Source of the DNA: Streptomyces sp. 549
GTDB lineage: Bacteria; Actinomycetota; Actinomycetes; Streptomycetales; Streptomycetaceae
DNA length: 64,000 bases
Reading direction: 5' to 3'
Assembly (NCBI RefSeq): GCF_030124175.1
Contig: NZ_JASKMT010000002.1
Coordinates: 310,001-374,000, forward strand
Shown here: positions 1 through 7,568 of the stretch, piece by piece
Layout: the number at the start of each line of letters is the position of its first letter
Position numbering within the stretch: the first letter of the stretch is position 1
The notes under the pieces: generated by a model
Told to the model about the DNA's origin: nothing
Databases searched by the model: none
The model's input: the letters and a program-made list of their open reading frames with translations, nothing else
Translations under genes and position numbers: made by a program

Positions 1-39
1 GTCCACGCCGACCCGCTCCCGTCCCGGCTGGCCGGCTGA
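1..39 (+). CDS. 3' end of an upstream gene (partial)
   Basis: Frame 1 is open from the window edge to TGA at 37-39 and would encode the last 12 residues of a protein (V-H-A-D-P-L-P-S-R-L-A-G). The hairpin at 73-98 follows at a sensible distance for a terminator. This is too short to identify and could be chance. Confidence 0.35.
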   Translation, partial: VHADPLPSRLAG

Positions 40-72
40 CGCGCGGGCGGAGCTGCCGGGTGCACCTGCCGT

Positions 73-98
73 CTGACGACCGGGCGTCCGGTCGTCAG
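73..98. terminator. Bidirectional hairpin terminator
   Basis: Perfect 11-bp stem (CTGACGACCGG, 73-83; CCGGTCGTCAG, 88-98) with loop GCGT. Its right arm contains the stop codon of the minus-strand RidA gene (95-97). It lies between converging ends, so it can serve both strands. There is no T tract, as is usual in high-GC actinomycetes. Confidence 0.6.
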
Positions 99-502
99 TC
101 CAGGACCGCGGTGGCCTCGATCTCCACCAGGTGCTCGGGCACGTCGAGCGCCGCGACGCCGATCAGGGTGGCCGGCGGCACCGGGGTGACGCCGAGCTTC
201 GCGGACGCCCGGGCCGCTCCCTCCATGAACAGCGGCATCTTGTCGGGAGACCAGTCGGGGACGTAGACGGTCAGCCGAGCCACGTCGTGGAAGGAAGCGC
301 CGACCTCCGCGAGAGCGGTGCCGACGTTGAGGTAGCACTGCTCGACCTGAGTGGCGAGATCGCCCTCGCCGACCGTGACTCCGTCGGCGTCCCAGGAGAC
401 CTGCCCGGCGACGAAGACCAGTCGCGAACCGGTGGCGACCGCCACCTGCCGGTACGCGTCGATCTTCGGCAGTCCGTCGGGATTCACCAGGGTGATGGCC
501 AT
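95..502 (-). CDS. RidA/YjgF/TdcF-family protein
   Basis: 135 aa, the usual single-domain RidA length. Archetypal RidA trimers hydrolyse reactive enamine/imine intermediates released by PLP enzymes in the cytosol. Family features seen: V-F-V-A-G-Q-V near residue 30, the Q-V-E-Q-C helix, and the C-terminal V-E-I-E-A. The Arg of the archetypal P-A-R-S segment seems to be replaced (P-P-A-T-L-I-G), so this is probably a non-archetypal Rid subgroup and imine deaminase activity should not be assumed. The start at 502 is preceded by AAGGAGGC at good spacing; an upstream extension to 643 lacks such a site. It ends in the hairpin at 73-98. Confidence 0.85.
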   Translation of the reverse strand: MAITLVNPDGLPKIDAYRQVAVATGSRLVFVAGQVSWDADGVTVGEGDLATQVEQCYLNVGTALAEVGASFHDVARLTVYVPDWSPDKMPLFMEGAARASAKLGVTPVPPATLIGVAALDVPEHLVEIEATAVLD

Positions 503-727
503 GCTGTCCGCCTCCTTGTTCACCACGGACCGGGACGCTCCCGGTCTCCAGTGGTTACTCAGAAACCGTAGGAGAGCAGCCGCTGACATGGAAGAACGCA
601 CTTCTCCGTGACTGGGGAACCTGGCGGTGACCGTGCAGTTCACGGGCTCGCCCGGCAGGAGATGCGGACCTGGGGCGCATGGTCTCCACAGCGCGTGGCG
701 GGCTTCTGCGAGACGTCTCCGTCTCCG

Positions 728-2080
728 TCACCGCCACGGCAGACGGAGCCACGGGCTCTCGGGGTCGGTGGTGAGCTGCCGGTGGGCGTCGAGCATCTCG
801 GTGTACCAGGAGCCTGCCTCGTCCCGGTCGAAGTGCAGGCAGCGGCCCAGCACGTATCCCGCGGAGAACTCCTCCCAGGACTCGTAGGAGACCTGGCTCA
901 CCCGTCCCGCTCGGACCAGTGCCCGCTCGGTCTCGGCCATGGTGCCGTACCGGGCGCCCAGGCCCCAGCGGGCCATCTTGGAGGCCCGCCCGTAGCACCA
1001 GGCCAGCACCGAGCGCACCTGGCCGTCCTCCGGCAGCAGCCCGTCGGCCCGGAACCGGGACTCGTACCGGGCGATCCGCCCGATCAGGTGCCGGGCCCGC
1101 CGCACCTCCCGGTCCAGCAGGTCCGCCCGGCCCAGGCCCGTTCCCCGGCCCAGGCCTGTCTCCCGTCCGCGGTCTGGCTCGGACTCCGGCTCGCGGCCGT
1201 GGGACGGACCGGCGGCCGGACCGCCGTCCGGCGCCGCGTCCGCGCCGTCCCCGTCCCCGGCTGTGGAACCCGCCCGTGCCCCCGCGGTCGGCGGTGCCGG
1301 GCGGGCGGAACGCCGCAAGGCGTACTCCGCCGCGTCCTGCCACTCCGCCACGCCCGGCGCCCGGCCGGTGGCCTGCGTCATCTGCTGCCGCAGCCTCAGC
1401 AGCACCTCCCACAGCGGGTCCAGCGACTCGCCCAGCAGCAGTTCCTCCAACCGGGCCAGCCAGGCGATCCGGTCGGTGATGCCCCACGCCTGCTCAAGCC
1501 GGTTCCGCTCGCCCGAGTACCCCCTGCCGTGCCAGGCCACGGCGTTCCACAGCGAGCCGTTGGAGACGCACAGCAGGGCGCCGCAGGCCAGCCCGTGCGC
1601 GAGTGGCCCGTCGAGCACGCCGCCCACCCGCAGGGTGCGCAGCATGGCCTGGCCCGAGGGCGCCTGCTCGGCGTGCGCCCGCCACTGCACGCGGTGGGCC
1701 ATCGTCCCCGGGAAGTACGCCTCACAGGGGGTGCCCGGGTTCACCGCCAGCCACCACCTGTCGCTCGGCCATGACGAGGCGAGGCTGCGCAGACTCTCGC
1801 CCTCGTACACGGGGTTGTCGCCCGGCACCGGCAGCATGCCGTCGGTGTAGTAGGCCATGCAATGGCTGCCGAGGGACTTGTTCCAGAACGGGTGGAGTTC
1901 AGCCTGGCGGACGGCGTCCACCGGTCCGCGGGGCGTGGCGAAGTACAGGTAGTGCGGAGCCAGCGCGTTGAAGTAGGCGGTCCAGTCGGCATGCTGCCGG
2001 GCGTGCAGAAGTGCCTGTTCCAGCGCCCCCGGCGGCGTCCACGCGACCGTCTCCCGCGCTGCCTTCCTGCCCCACCGCAT
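728..2080 (-). CDS. DUF1266 domain-containing protein
   Basis: 450 aa, predicted cytosolic, function unknown. The C-terminal ~120 residues carry the DUF1266 signature: an aromatic, Arg-rich helix (Y-G-R-A-S-K-M-A-R-W-G) followed by W-E-E-F-S-A-G-Y-V-L-G-R. The N-terminal ~230 residues are Trp/Tyr-rich and look globular. Residues ~260-310 are a low-complexity Ala/Gly/Asp/Arg linker with G-R-G-T-G-L-G-R type repeats. DUF1266 proteins are often found near polymorphic-toxin or secretion loci, but no such neighbours are present here. The start at 2080 has AGGGGGAC upstream. The open frame continues upstream to 2887 without family similarity or a ribosome site. Confidence 0.75.
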   Translation of the reverse strand: MRWGRKAARETVAWTPPGALEQALLHARQHADWTAYFNALAPHYLYFATPRGPVDAVRQAELHPFWNKSLGSHCMAYYTDGMLPVPGDNPVYEGESLRSLASSWPSDRWWLAVNPGTPCEAYFPGTMAHRVQWRAHAEQAPSGQAMLRTLRVGGVLDGPLAHGLACGALLCVSNGSLWNAVAWHGRGYSGERNRLEQAWGITDRIAWLARLEELLLGESLDPLWEVLLRLRQQMTQATGRAPGVAEWQDAAEYALRRSARPAPPTAGARAGSTAGDGDGADAAPDGGPAAGPSHGREPESEPDRGRETGLGRGTGLGRADLLDREVRRARHLIGRIARYESRFRADGLLPEDGQVRSVLAWCYGRASKMARWGLGARYGTMAETERALVRAGRVSQVSYESWEEFSAGYVLGRCLHFDRDEAGSWYTEMLDAHRQLTTDPESPWLRLPWR

Positions 2081-2170
2081 GTGTCCCCCTGGTCTCGACC
2101 GGCCAACGGGATGCCATGATCCCAGCCGCCGCCGCCACGCGGCCCGGCGGGCCCGGCAGGGACCTGCGGG

Positions 2171-2208
2171 GCAGGGCGACCTGTCGGGGGCAGGGCGACC
2201 TGTCGGGG
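2171..2208. repeat. Two perfect copies of a 19-bp tandem repeat
   Basis: GCAGGGCGACCTGTCGGGG occurs at 2171-2189 and 2190-2208, in the gap between the DUF1266 gene start and the small reading frame ending at 2227. It sits in the presumed promoter region of the DUF1266 gene, about 90 nt upstream of its start. Confidence 0.7.
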
Positions 2209-2226
2209 GCGAGGTGACGCTGCCGC

Positions 2227-2433
2227 TCAGTCGGTCGTCCAGTCCCAGGTGTCGAAGTAGGCGGTCCTGCCGGTGCGGCGGGCATCCGCCACGGCGCTCA
2301 GGCGCGCGAAGTCGCCTTCGCCCATCCTCAGGGCCCGGACCACCGCCATGATCGAGGCAGTCACGGAGCTGCCCCCGGTCGTTGTGAGCGACCTTCTCGG
2401 CATCACGGCGTCCGCCGCGGCCCGGTGGACCAC
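2227..2433 (-). CDS. Small hypothetical protein, possibly a relic
   Basis: 68 codons from GTG at 2433, or about 40 from ATG at 2349. The C-terminal half (M-G-E-G-D-F-A-R-L-S-A-V-A-D, then F-D-T-W-D-W) looks protein-like. It recalls, weakly, the extreme N-terminus of SecA (G-E-G-K-x-L-R-K-L-x-x-I-A-D), but the match is too short to call. No start has a clear ribosome site. It lies between a tandem repeat and a phosphotransferase gene on the same strand. Could be a non-coding frame. Confidence 0.25.
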   Translation of the reverse strand: MVHRAAADAVMPRRSLTTTGGSSVTASIMAVVRALRMGEGDFARLSAVADARRTGRTAYFDTWDWTTD

Positions 2434-2574
2434 CTGGCGAGCGCCAGCTGGGCCGAGTACCTGGATGCCCGCACCATCGACGGCTTACCGGCAGAGCCAC
2501 CGGGGGCTCCCGATGAGAGCCCGGCACCTTACGACTCCCAACAACAGGAGGCTTTTGAACCTTCAGGCGCAGCC

Positions 2575-3321
2575 TCACACCCGGGATCTCAGCACGTCGA
2601 TCTCGCAGCCTGGCGCGAACGGGTCGAAGCCGTGCTCGATCAGCCAGCGAACTGCCAGCAGGCTTCGCAACGACCACCACGCGTGGATCACGTCGAGGTC
2701 GATGTCGGTGCCATAGCCGGCGAGGACGTCGTCGAGGTGCTCCTCGTGTCCGAGCGTGAAGGTGGCGAGGTCGTACAGGGCATCGCCCTGGCCGGCCTCG
2801 GACCAGTCGATGACGCCCGTCACTTCGTCGCCGTCGAGGAAGACGTGCGCGATCTGCAGGTCGCCGTGCGTGAACGCCGGAGTCCACGGCCGGAGGGCGG
2901 CCTCGGCGACCCGGCGGTTCCGGGTGACCAGGTCAGCTGGCAGGAGGCCGTTCGTCACGAGCAACTCGCACTCGTCGTCGAGTTCCGCCGCCAGCGCGGC
3001 GATGGTCCGGCCGGCCCGGCCGGGCCGGGGCGGCAGCGGCGCTTCGTGCAGCTTCCGGATGGCGGCGCCTGCCGCGGCCCAGGCCGCCGACGCCCCGGTC
3101 GACGGCCCTCCGAGGCGCCCGAGCGTCGTCCCCGGGAGCGCGGCGATCGCGAGCACGGGCGGCTTGCGCCATAGGACCTTCGGGGTCGGGACCGGCGCCA
3201 GGGACATCGCCTCGACCTCGACGTCGATACGCGTCTGATCGGTGTCCACCTTCAGGAACACGTCGCCGACGCGCAGGGTCGCGCGCTCGGAATGGGCGAC
3301 GACGATCTCGACCTCATCCAT
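2575..3321 (-). CDS. Aminoglycoside phosphotransferase-fold protein (short APH family)
   Basis: 248 aa, about 40-60 residues shorter than typical APH enzymes. The Brenner motif H-G-D-L-Q-I-A-H-V-F (near residue 172) gives the catalytic Asp, and V-I-D-W-S-E-A-G (near 188) the metal-binding Asp. The small N-lobe has a Lys in V-F-L-K-V-D. The middle base of the classical H-G-D-x-x-x-x-N motif is replaced: Asn becomes His/Val. Such proteins phosphorylate small hydroxylated or amino substrates using ATP or GTP; substrate unknown. Resistance cannot be inferred from the fold alone. It is a single gene with no partner; the start ATG at 3321 has no obvious Shine-Dalgarno sequence. Confidence 0.8.
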   Translation of the reverse strand: MDEVEIVVAHSERATLRVGDVFLKVDTDQTRIDVEVEAMSLAPVPTPKVLWRKPPVLAIAALPGTTLGRLGGPSTGASAAWAAAGAAIRKLHEAPLPPRPGRAGRTIAALAAELDDECELLVTNGLLPADLVTRNRRVAEAALRPWTPAFTHGDLQIAHVFLDGDEVTGVIDWSEAGQGDALYDLATFTLGHEEHLDDVLAGYGTDIDLDVIHAWWSLRSLLAVRWLIEHGFDPFAPGCEIDVLRSRV

Positions 3322-3399
3322 GGGCGATCAGTATCCCGGAGGTGATCGCCCACGTCGCCGGGTTTATCGCATGCGATCACGCAGCTGACCGCGTCCCGC

Positions 3400-3686
3400 C
3401 GGGCCTTGGTCCTGGCCGGGAGCTGGCAGGCCAGGGCCGTGGCCACCGGATACCGCATGGGTGGAATACCGGCTCTGCACCAGCCGGTCGGTCCTCCTCG
3501 TCGGTGTAGCAGACACACGCGAAGCAGGTGGCCTTGGGGACCGTCTCGGCGTACTGCTCCAGCGGCAACCAACCAGGATCGCTCTCCGCGCCGGACACCG
3601 GGCCGGAGCGCGCGCCGGACACCGGGCCGGAGACCGGCACGGACACCGGGATGACGCCCGGCGTCGGGGGACGTCCTGTCGTCCAC
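3400..3686 (-). pseudogene. NUDIX hydrolase N-terminal relic, frameshifted
   Basis: A GTG at 3686 with a strong GGAGAGG site opens one frame, but the recognisable protein lies in another. At 3488-3571 that frame reads W-L-P-L-E-Q-Y-A-E-T-V-P-K-A-T-C-F, then C-V-C-Y-T-D-E-E-D-R, the usual N-terminus of Streptomyces NUDIX proteins (W-L-P-x-E-x-Y-x-x-T-L-x-K-A-T). After D-E-E-D-R the family-like V-Q-S-R-Y-S-T-H appears in a third frame. No NUDIX box (G-x5-E-x7-R-E-U-x-E-E) follows. I read this as a remnant with at least two frameshifts and a missing C-terminus. The first shift falls near a 24-bp repeat. Confidence 0.45.
3587..3632. repeat. 24-bp tandem repeat in the NUDIX relic
   Basis: The 22-mer starting CGCGCCGGACACCGGG occurs at 3587-3608 and again at 3611-3632 (24-bp period); a degenerate third copy follows to about 3650. 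Read on the minus strand it encodes repeated P-V-S-G units just before the NUDIX-like segment. Confidence 0.6.
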
Positions 3687-3737
3687 GGGACCTCTCCTTC
3701 CGTTCGGCCGGTCGGGAGGGCCGCTCCGGGGGCACCC

Positions 3738-5402
3738 TCAGGCGCCGTCGTCGGCCAGCAGCTCACCCGCGTCGACGATGCGGTACGCGTAGCCCTGCTC
3801 GGCGAGGAAGCGCTGCCGGTGGGCGGCGAAGTCCTGGTCGACGGTGTCGCGGGCGACCACCGAGTAGAACCGCGCCTCGTGCCCGTCCGCCTTGGGCCGC
3901 AGCACCCGGCCGAGCCGCTGCGCCTCCTCCTGGCGGGAGCCGAACGTGCCGGACACCTGGATGGCGACAGTCGCCTCGGGCAGGTCGATCGAGAAGTTCG
4001 CCACCTTCGACACGACCAGCACCGACAGCTCGCCCTGCCGGAACGCGTCGAACAGCTTCTCCCGCTGGGCGTTGCTGGTGTCCCCCTTGATCACCGGGGC
4101 GTCCAGCCGCTCGCCCAGCTCGTCGAGCTGGTCGATGTACTGGCCGATGACCAGGGTCTGATCACCCGCGTGCCGCCTGACCAGGGACTCCGTCACCCGC
4201 TGCTTGGACTCCGTGGTCGCGCAGAAGCGGTACTTCTCCTCCGTCTCGGCGGTGGCGTAGGCCAGCCGCTCCGACTCGGTGAGGCTGACGCGGACCTCGA
4301 CGCAGTCCGCCGGCGCGATGTAGCCCTGCGCCTCGATCTCCTTCCAGGGCGCGTCGAACCGCTTGGGGCCGATCAGCGAGAACACGTCCGACTCGCGGCC
4401 GTCCTCGCGGACCAGCGTCGCCGTCAGGCCCAGTCGCCGCCGCGCCTGGAGGTCGGCGGTGAACTTGAACACCGGCGCCGGCAGCAGGTGCACCTCGTCG
4501 TAGACGATCAGGCCCCAGTCCCGGGAGTCGAACAGCTCCAGGTGCGGGTAGACGCCCTTCCGCCGGGTCGTCAGCACCTGGTACGTGGCGATGGTGACCG
4601 GGCGGATCTCCTTGCGGGTGCCGCTGTACTCGCCGATCTCCTCCTCGGTGAGCGAGGTGCGCCGCACCAGTTCGTGCTTCCACTGCCGGGCCGAGACCGT
4701 GTTCGTCACCAGGATCAGCGTCGTCGCCTTGGCCTGCGCCATCGCACCCGCGCCGACGAGCGTCTTGCCCGCGCCGCACGGCAGCACCACCACCCCCGAG
4801 CCGCCGTGCCAGAAGCCCTCCACGGCCTGCTTCTGGTAAGGCCGCAGCGACCACTCCCGCTCGTCCAGGTCGATGCGGTGGGCCTCGCCGTCGACGTAGC
4901 CCGCCAGGTCCTCCGCAGGCCAGCCCAGCTTCAGCAGCACCTGCTTGACCTGCCCGCGCTCCGACGGGTGCACGGCCACCGAGTCGGCGTCGAGGCGCTC
5001 ACCGACCAGCGGGATGATCCGCTTCGACCGCAGCACCTCCTCCAGCACCGGCCGGTCGGTGCTGGTCAGCACCAGGCCGTGCGCGGGGTGCTTGGTGAGC
5101 GTCAGCCGCCCGTAGCGGGCCATCGTCTCGGCGATGTCCACCAGCAGCGCGTGCGGCACCGGGTAGCGGGAGTACGCCACCAGCGCGTCCACCACCTGCT
5201 CCGCGTCGTGCCCGGCCGCCCGCGCGTTCCACAGGCCCAGCGGCGTCACCCGGTAGGTGTGGATGTGTTCCGGCGCCCGCTCCAGCTCGGCGAACGGCGC
5301 GATCGCCCGCCGGCAGGCGTCGGCCTGCTCGTGGTCGACCTCCAGCAGCAGCGTCTTGTCGCTCTGCACGATCAGCGGACCTGTGTTCACGCGGTTCTCC
5401 AT
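3738..5402 (-). CDS. xpb: XPB/ERCC3-type DNA repair helicase
   Basis: 554 aa, full length for bacterial XPB. This is an SF2 3'-5' helicase with roles in nucleotide excision repair in archaea and eukaryotes; the role in actinobacteria is less clear. Residues 1-130 form the XPB N-terminal domain, and ~180-350 helicase lobe 1: Walker A P-C-G-A-G-K-T (208-214), D-E-V-H box (302-305), G-L-T-A-T-L and the XPB-specific R-E-D loop (332-334). Lobe 2 follows, with Q-R-L-G-R-V-L-R-P (motif VI). The protein is intact. In many streptomycetes it lies near the XPB/Ssl2 N-terminal-like protein (here 8554-11073). Here about 3 kb of accessory genes separate the two. Confidence 0.93.
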   Translation of the reverse strand: MENRVNTGPLIVQSDKTLLLEVDHEQADACRRAIAPFAELERAPEHIHTYRVTPLGLWNARAAGHDAEQVVDALVAYSRYPVPHALLVDIAETMARYGRLTLTKHPAHGLVLTSTDRPVLEEVLRSKRIIPLVGERLDADSVAVHPSERGQVKQVLLKLGWPAEDLAGYVDGEAHRIDLDEREWSLRPYQKQAVEGFWHGGSGVVVLPCGAGKTLVGAGAMAQAKATTLILVTNTVSARQWKHELVRRTSLTEEEIGEYSGTRKEIRPVTIATYQVLTTRRKGVYPHLELFDSRDWGLIVYDEVHLLPAPVFKFTADLQARRRLGLTATLVREDGRESDVFSLIGPKRFDAPWKEIEAQGYIAPADCVEVRVSLTESERLAYATAETEEKYRFCATTESKQRVTESLVRRHAGDQTLVIGQYIDQLDELGERLDAPVIKGDTSNAQREKLFDAFRQGELSVLVVSKVANFSIDLPEATVAIQVSGTFGSRQEEAQRLGRVLRPKADGHEARFYSVVARDTVDQDFAAHRQRFLAEQGYAYRIVDAGELLADDGA

Positions 5403-5496
5403 CCGGCCCAGGCATCACCGCCCCCGGCACGGGGGCAGTCCTCCAGTGTCCCGCATCCGCGGGGGAAGTCCCTCCTGCGAGTGAATCCGATGGGTG

Positions 5497-5557
5497 CATG
5501 TCGTTTCTCCGGCTGTACCGTCGGAGAATGACGGTACAGCCGGGAAAAACGCACATG
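5497..5557. repeat. Long imperfect palindrome upstream of rloA-like gene
   Basis: The core arms are perfect over 14 bp: CCGGCTGTACCGTC at 5509-5522 and GACGGTACAGCCGG at 5530-5543, with loop GGAGAAT. Outside the core the arms continue imperfectly (CATGTCGTTT against AAACGCACATG) to roughly 5497 and 5557. It sits 23-83 nt upstream of the ATG at 5580. There is no U tract on either strand, so an operator or extruded DNA structure is as likely as a terminator. Confidence 0.7.
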
Positions 5558-5579
5558 AGATGTCGTTCAGGAGGCTGAG

Positions 5580-6944
5580 ATGCTGTTGCGGTTCCGGGTC
5601 GCCAACCACGCCTCGCTGCGTGACGAGCAGGAGCTGTCGCTGATCGCCGACGGTCCCAGGCAGGGCCGGGCGGACCGTGCGGTGCCGCGCACCAGGCACC
5701 ACACCGTGCCGGTGGCGGTGGTCTACGGCCCGAACGCCTCGGGCAAGTCGAACGTCATCGACGCCATGGCGTGGATGCGGCTCGCCGTGCTCTCGTCGTT
5801 CCGGCGCTGGGACCCGTCCGGCGGCGTGCCGCGGCGGCCCTTCGCGCTGCGGAAGCACCCCGGTCGGGAGCCGAGCAGTTACAGCGTCGAGTTCCTCCAC
5901 GGGGAGGTCCGCTACGAGTACGGCTTCACCTGTGACGACGAGAGGGTGGAGGCCGAGTGGTTGTCCAGTTACCCCGAGGGCAAACCGCGGCGGCTGTTCG
6001 AGCGGACCGCGGGCGAGGCCATGCGGTTCGGCCGGGGGCTCAGCGGGCGCCGCAAGACCATCGCCGACCTTCTGCGGCCGAACAGTCTCTACCTGTCCGT
6101 AGCCGCAGCGCAGGGCCATGAGCTGCTCGGCAGCCTCTACCAGTGGTTCCGGGAAGGGCTGCGCGTGGCGACCGACGCCGACTTCACGCAGCGTCTCGAC
6201 TTCACCGTGGACCTCTGCCTGAAGGGAGGCGAACGCCCCGGTGGGGAGCGGCTGCTGGCGCTGCTGCGCTACGCGGACCTGGGAGTGTCCGGGCTGGAGG
6301 TGTCGGAACCGGAGCCTCAGGCGGAAGCCGATCGCGCCCGTGTGGTGGCTGCGCTGCGGGACGTGATCGGGGAGCGCGTCCATGTCCAGGAGAGCCTGGG
6401 GGACCGGGTCAGCGTGGAACACCGCACAGACCAGGGCACGTTCACTCTGCGACTGGCGGACGAGTCGAGTGGGACGCGGACGTGGATCGGACTGCTCGGC
6501 CCGGTCCTCACCGCGCTGGCCGACGGTTCCGTGCTGTGCGTGGACGAGTTGGACGCCCGACTTCACCCGCACCTCACCGACACCCTGGTCGGACTCTTCC
6601 AGTCCCCGCACGTCAACACCCGCGGTGCGCAACTGGTCTTCAGCACACACGAGGCGCACCTGCTCGGCCGCAACTCCCGGATCGAACTGCAGCGGGACCA
6701 GGTGTGGTTCACCGAGAAGGACCACGACAGCGGAGCGACCCGGCTGTTCCCCATGACGGACTTCCAGGTCCGCCCCTCCGGCGAGAACCTCGAGAAGCGC
6801 TACCTGGTGGGCCGGTACGGGGCGGTGCCGTTCTTCGACGACGACCTGCTCGACGACATCGTCGCGGGCATCAACAGGGGGAGAGGGCTTGCAACGCAAG
6901 AGCTCGCTGAGGCGGAACCGGAAGGAACGCCCGGAGCGGCGTAG
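5580..6944 (+). CDS. RloA-like AAA/ABC-type ATPase (AAA_21 family)
   Basis: 454 aa. Walker A G-P-N-A-S-G-K-S-N (50-58), an ABC-like signature in L-A-D-E-S-S-G-T-R-T-W (near 295), Walker B V-L-C-V-D-E-L-D (near 320) and the H-switch F-S-T-H-E-A-H (near 355). This order, without membrane segments, fits the SMC/OLD-like ATPases typified by RloA. These pair with RloB proteins and are found in restriction-linked loci and AbiL-type anti-phage systems (established for homologues; inferred here). The start ATG has AGGAGG upstream. The downstream RloB-like gene overlaps its 3' end by 56 nt but is frameshifted. The ATPase itself shows no missing motif. Confidence 0.82.
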   Translation: MLLRFRVANHASLRDEQELSLIADGPRQGRADRAVPRTRHHTVPVAVVYGPNASGKSNVIDAMAWMRLAVLSSFRRWDPSGGVPRRPFALRKHPGREPSSYSVEFLHGEVRYEYGFTCDDERVEAEWLSSYPEGKPRRLFERTAGEAMRFGRGLSGRRKTIADLLRPNSLYLSVAAAQGHELLGSLYQWFREGLRVATDADFTQRLDFTVDLCLKGGERPGGERLLALLRYADLGVSGLEVSEPEPQAEADRARVVAALRDVIGERVHVQESLGDRVSVEHRTDQGTFTLRLADESSGTRTWIGLLGPVLTALADGSVLCVDELDARLHPHLTDTLVGLFQSPHVNTRGAQLVFSTHEAHLLGRNSRIELQRDQVWFTEKDHDSGATRLFPMTDFQVRPSGENLEKRYLVGRYGAVPFFDDDLLDDIVAGINRGRGLATQELAEAEPEGTPGAA

Positions 6945-7516
6945 GTTCCTCATCCACTGCGAAGGCGAGAGAACGGAACAGCACTACTTCAGAGGGCTCC
7001 GGGCCGAGCTGCGCTCCACTCCCGTGGAGGTCTGCATCGCCCCGCAGCACGGTGAACCCCTGGCCCTCGTACGAGCGCCGTCACCCGGCAGGAGAACGCA
7101 CCCCGCAGCGCCCGGGACCGCCACACGGCCTACGACGAGGTCTGGTGTGTCGTCGACGTCGAAGCGCCGACCCCGCATCCGGGCCTGGACCAGGCTCTCG
7201 CCCTGGCCCGCCGCGAGGGCATCAGGATGGCGCTGAGTAATCCGTGCTTCGAACCGTGGTGCTGCTCCACTTCACCTCCACCGCCGCCTACTGCACGTCC
7301 GCACAGGCTCAGCGGCTGCTGGAGAGGCATGCCGCATGCGGCTACACGGCACAGCGCAGACACCTGGAGTACGCGAAGCTGGCCGACCACTTCGGTACGG
7401 CACGCCGACGGGCCAGGGAGTTGCGCCTGCCCGTTCAGGGACGGGCGCCGCAGACTGTCAACCCGTGGACGGACGTCGACACGCTGATCGACGCGCTGCG
7501 GGAGCCATGCGGGTGA
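6889..7516 (+). pseudogene. RloB-like protein, interrupted by two frameshifts
   Basis: Translation begins at TTG 6889 after GGGGGAGAG, inside the end of the ATPase gene. Segment 1 (to about 7077) contains F-L-I-H-C-E-G-E-R-T-E-Q-H-Y-F, the RloB hallmark. Segment 2 (about 7078-7240) is one frame away: [12 protein letters not shown], then [11 protein letters not shown]. Segment 3 (about 7241-7516) is another frame away: [12 protein letters not shown] to the stop. Each junction is explained by one missing base, the second at C-C-G-T-G-G-T-G. Joined, the three make about 208 residues, near-normal RloB length. Real decay, assembly error at GC runs, or recoding are all possible. Confidence 0.75.
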
Positions 7517-7568
7517 GCTGTGTCCGGCCCTGGGACCAACGCCCTTGGGCGGCGTTTGCGAGGGGGGC

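Noticed and set aside
2227..2433. SecA remnant
   Set aside because: The G-E-G ... L ... A-D resemblance spans about 15 residues and is too weak to name.
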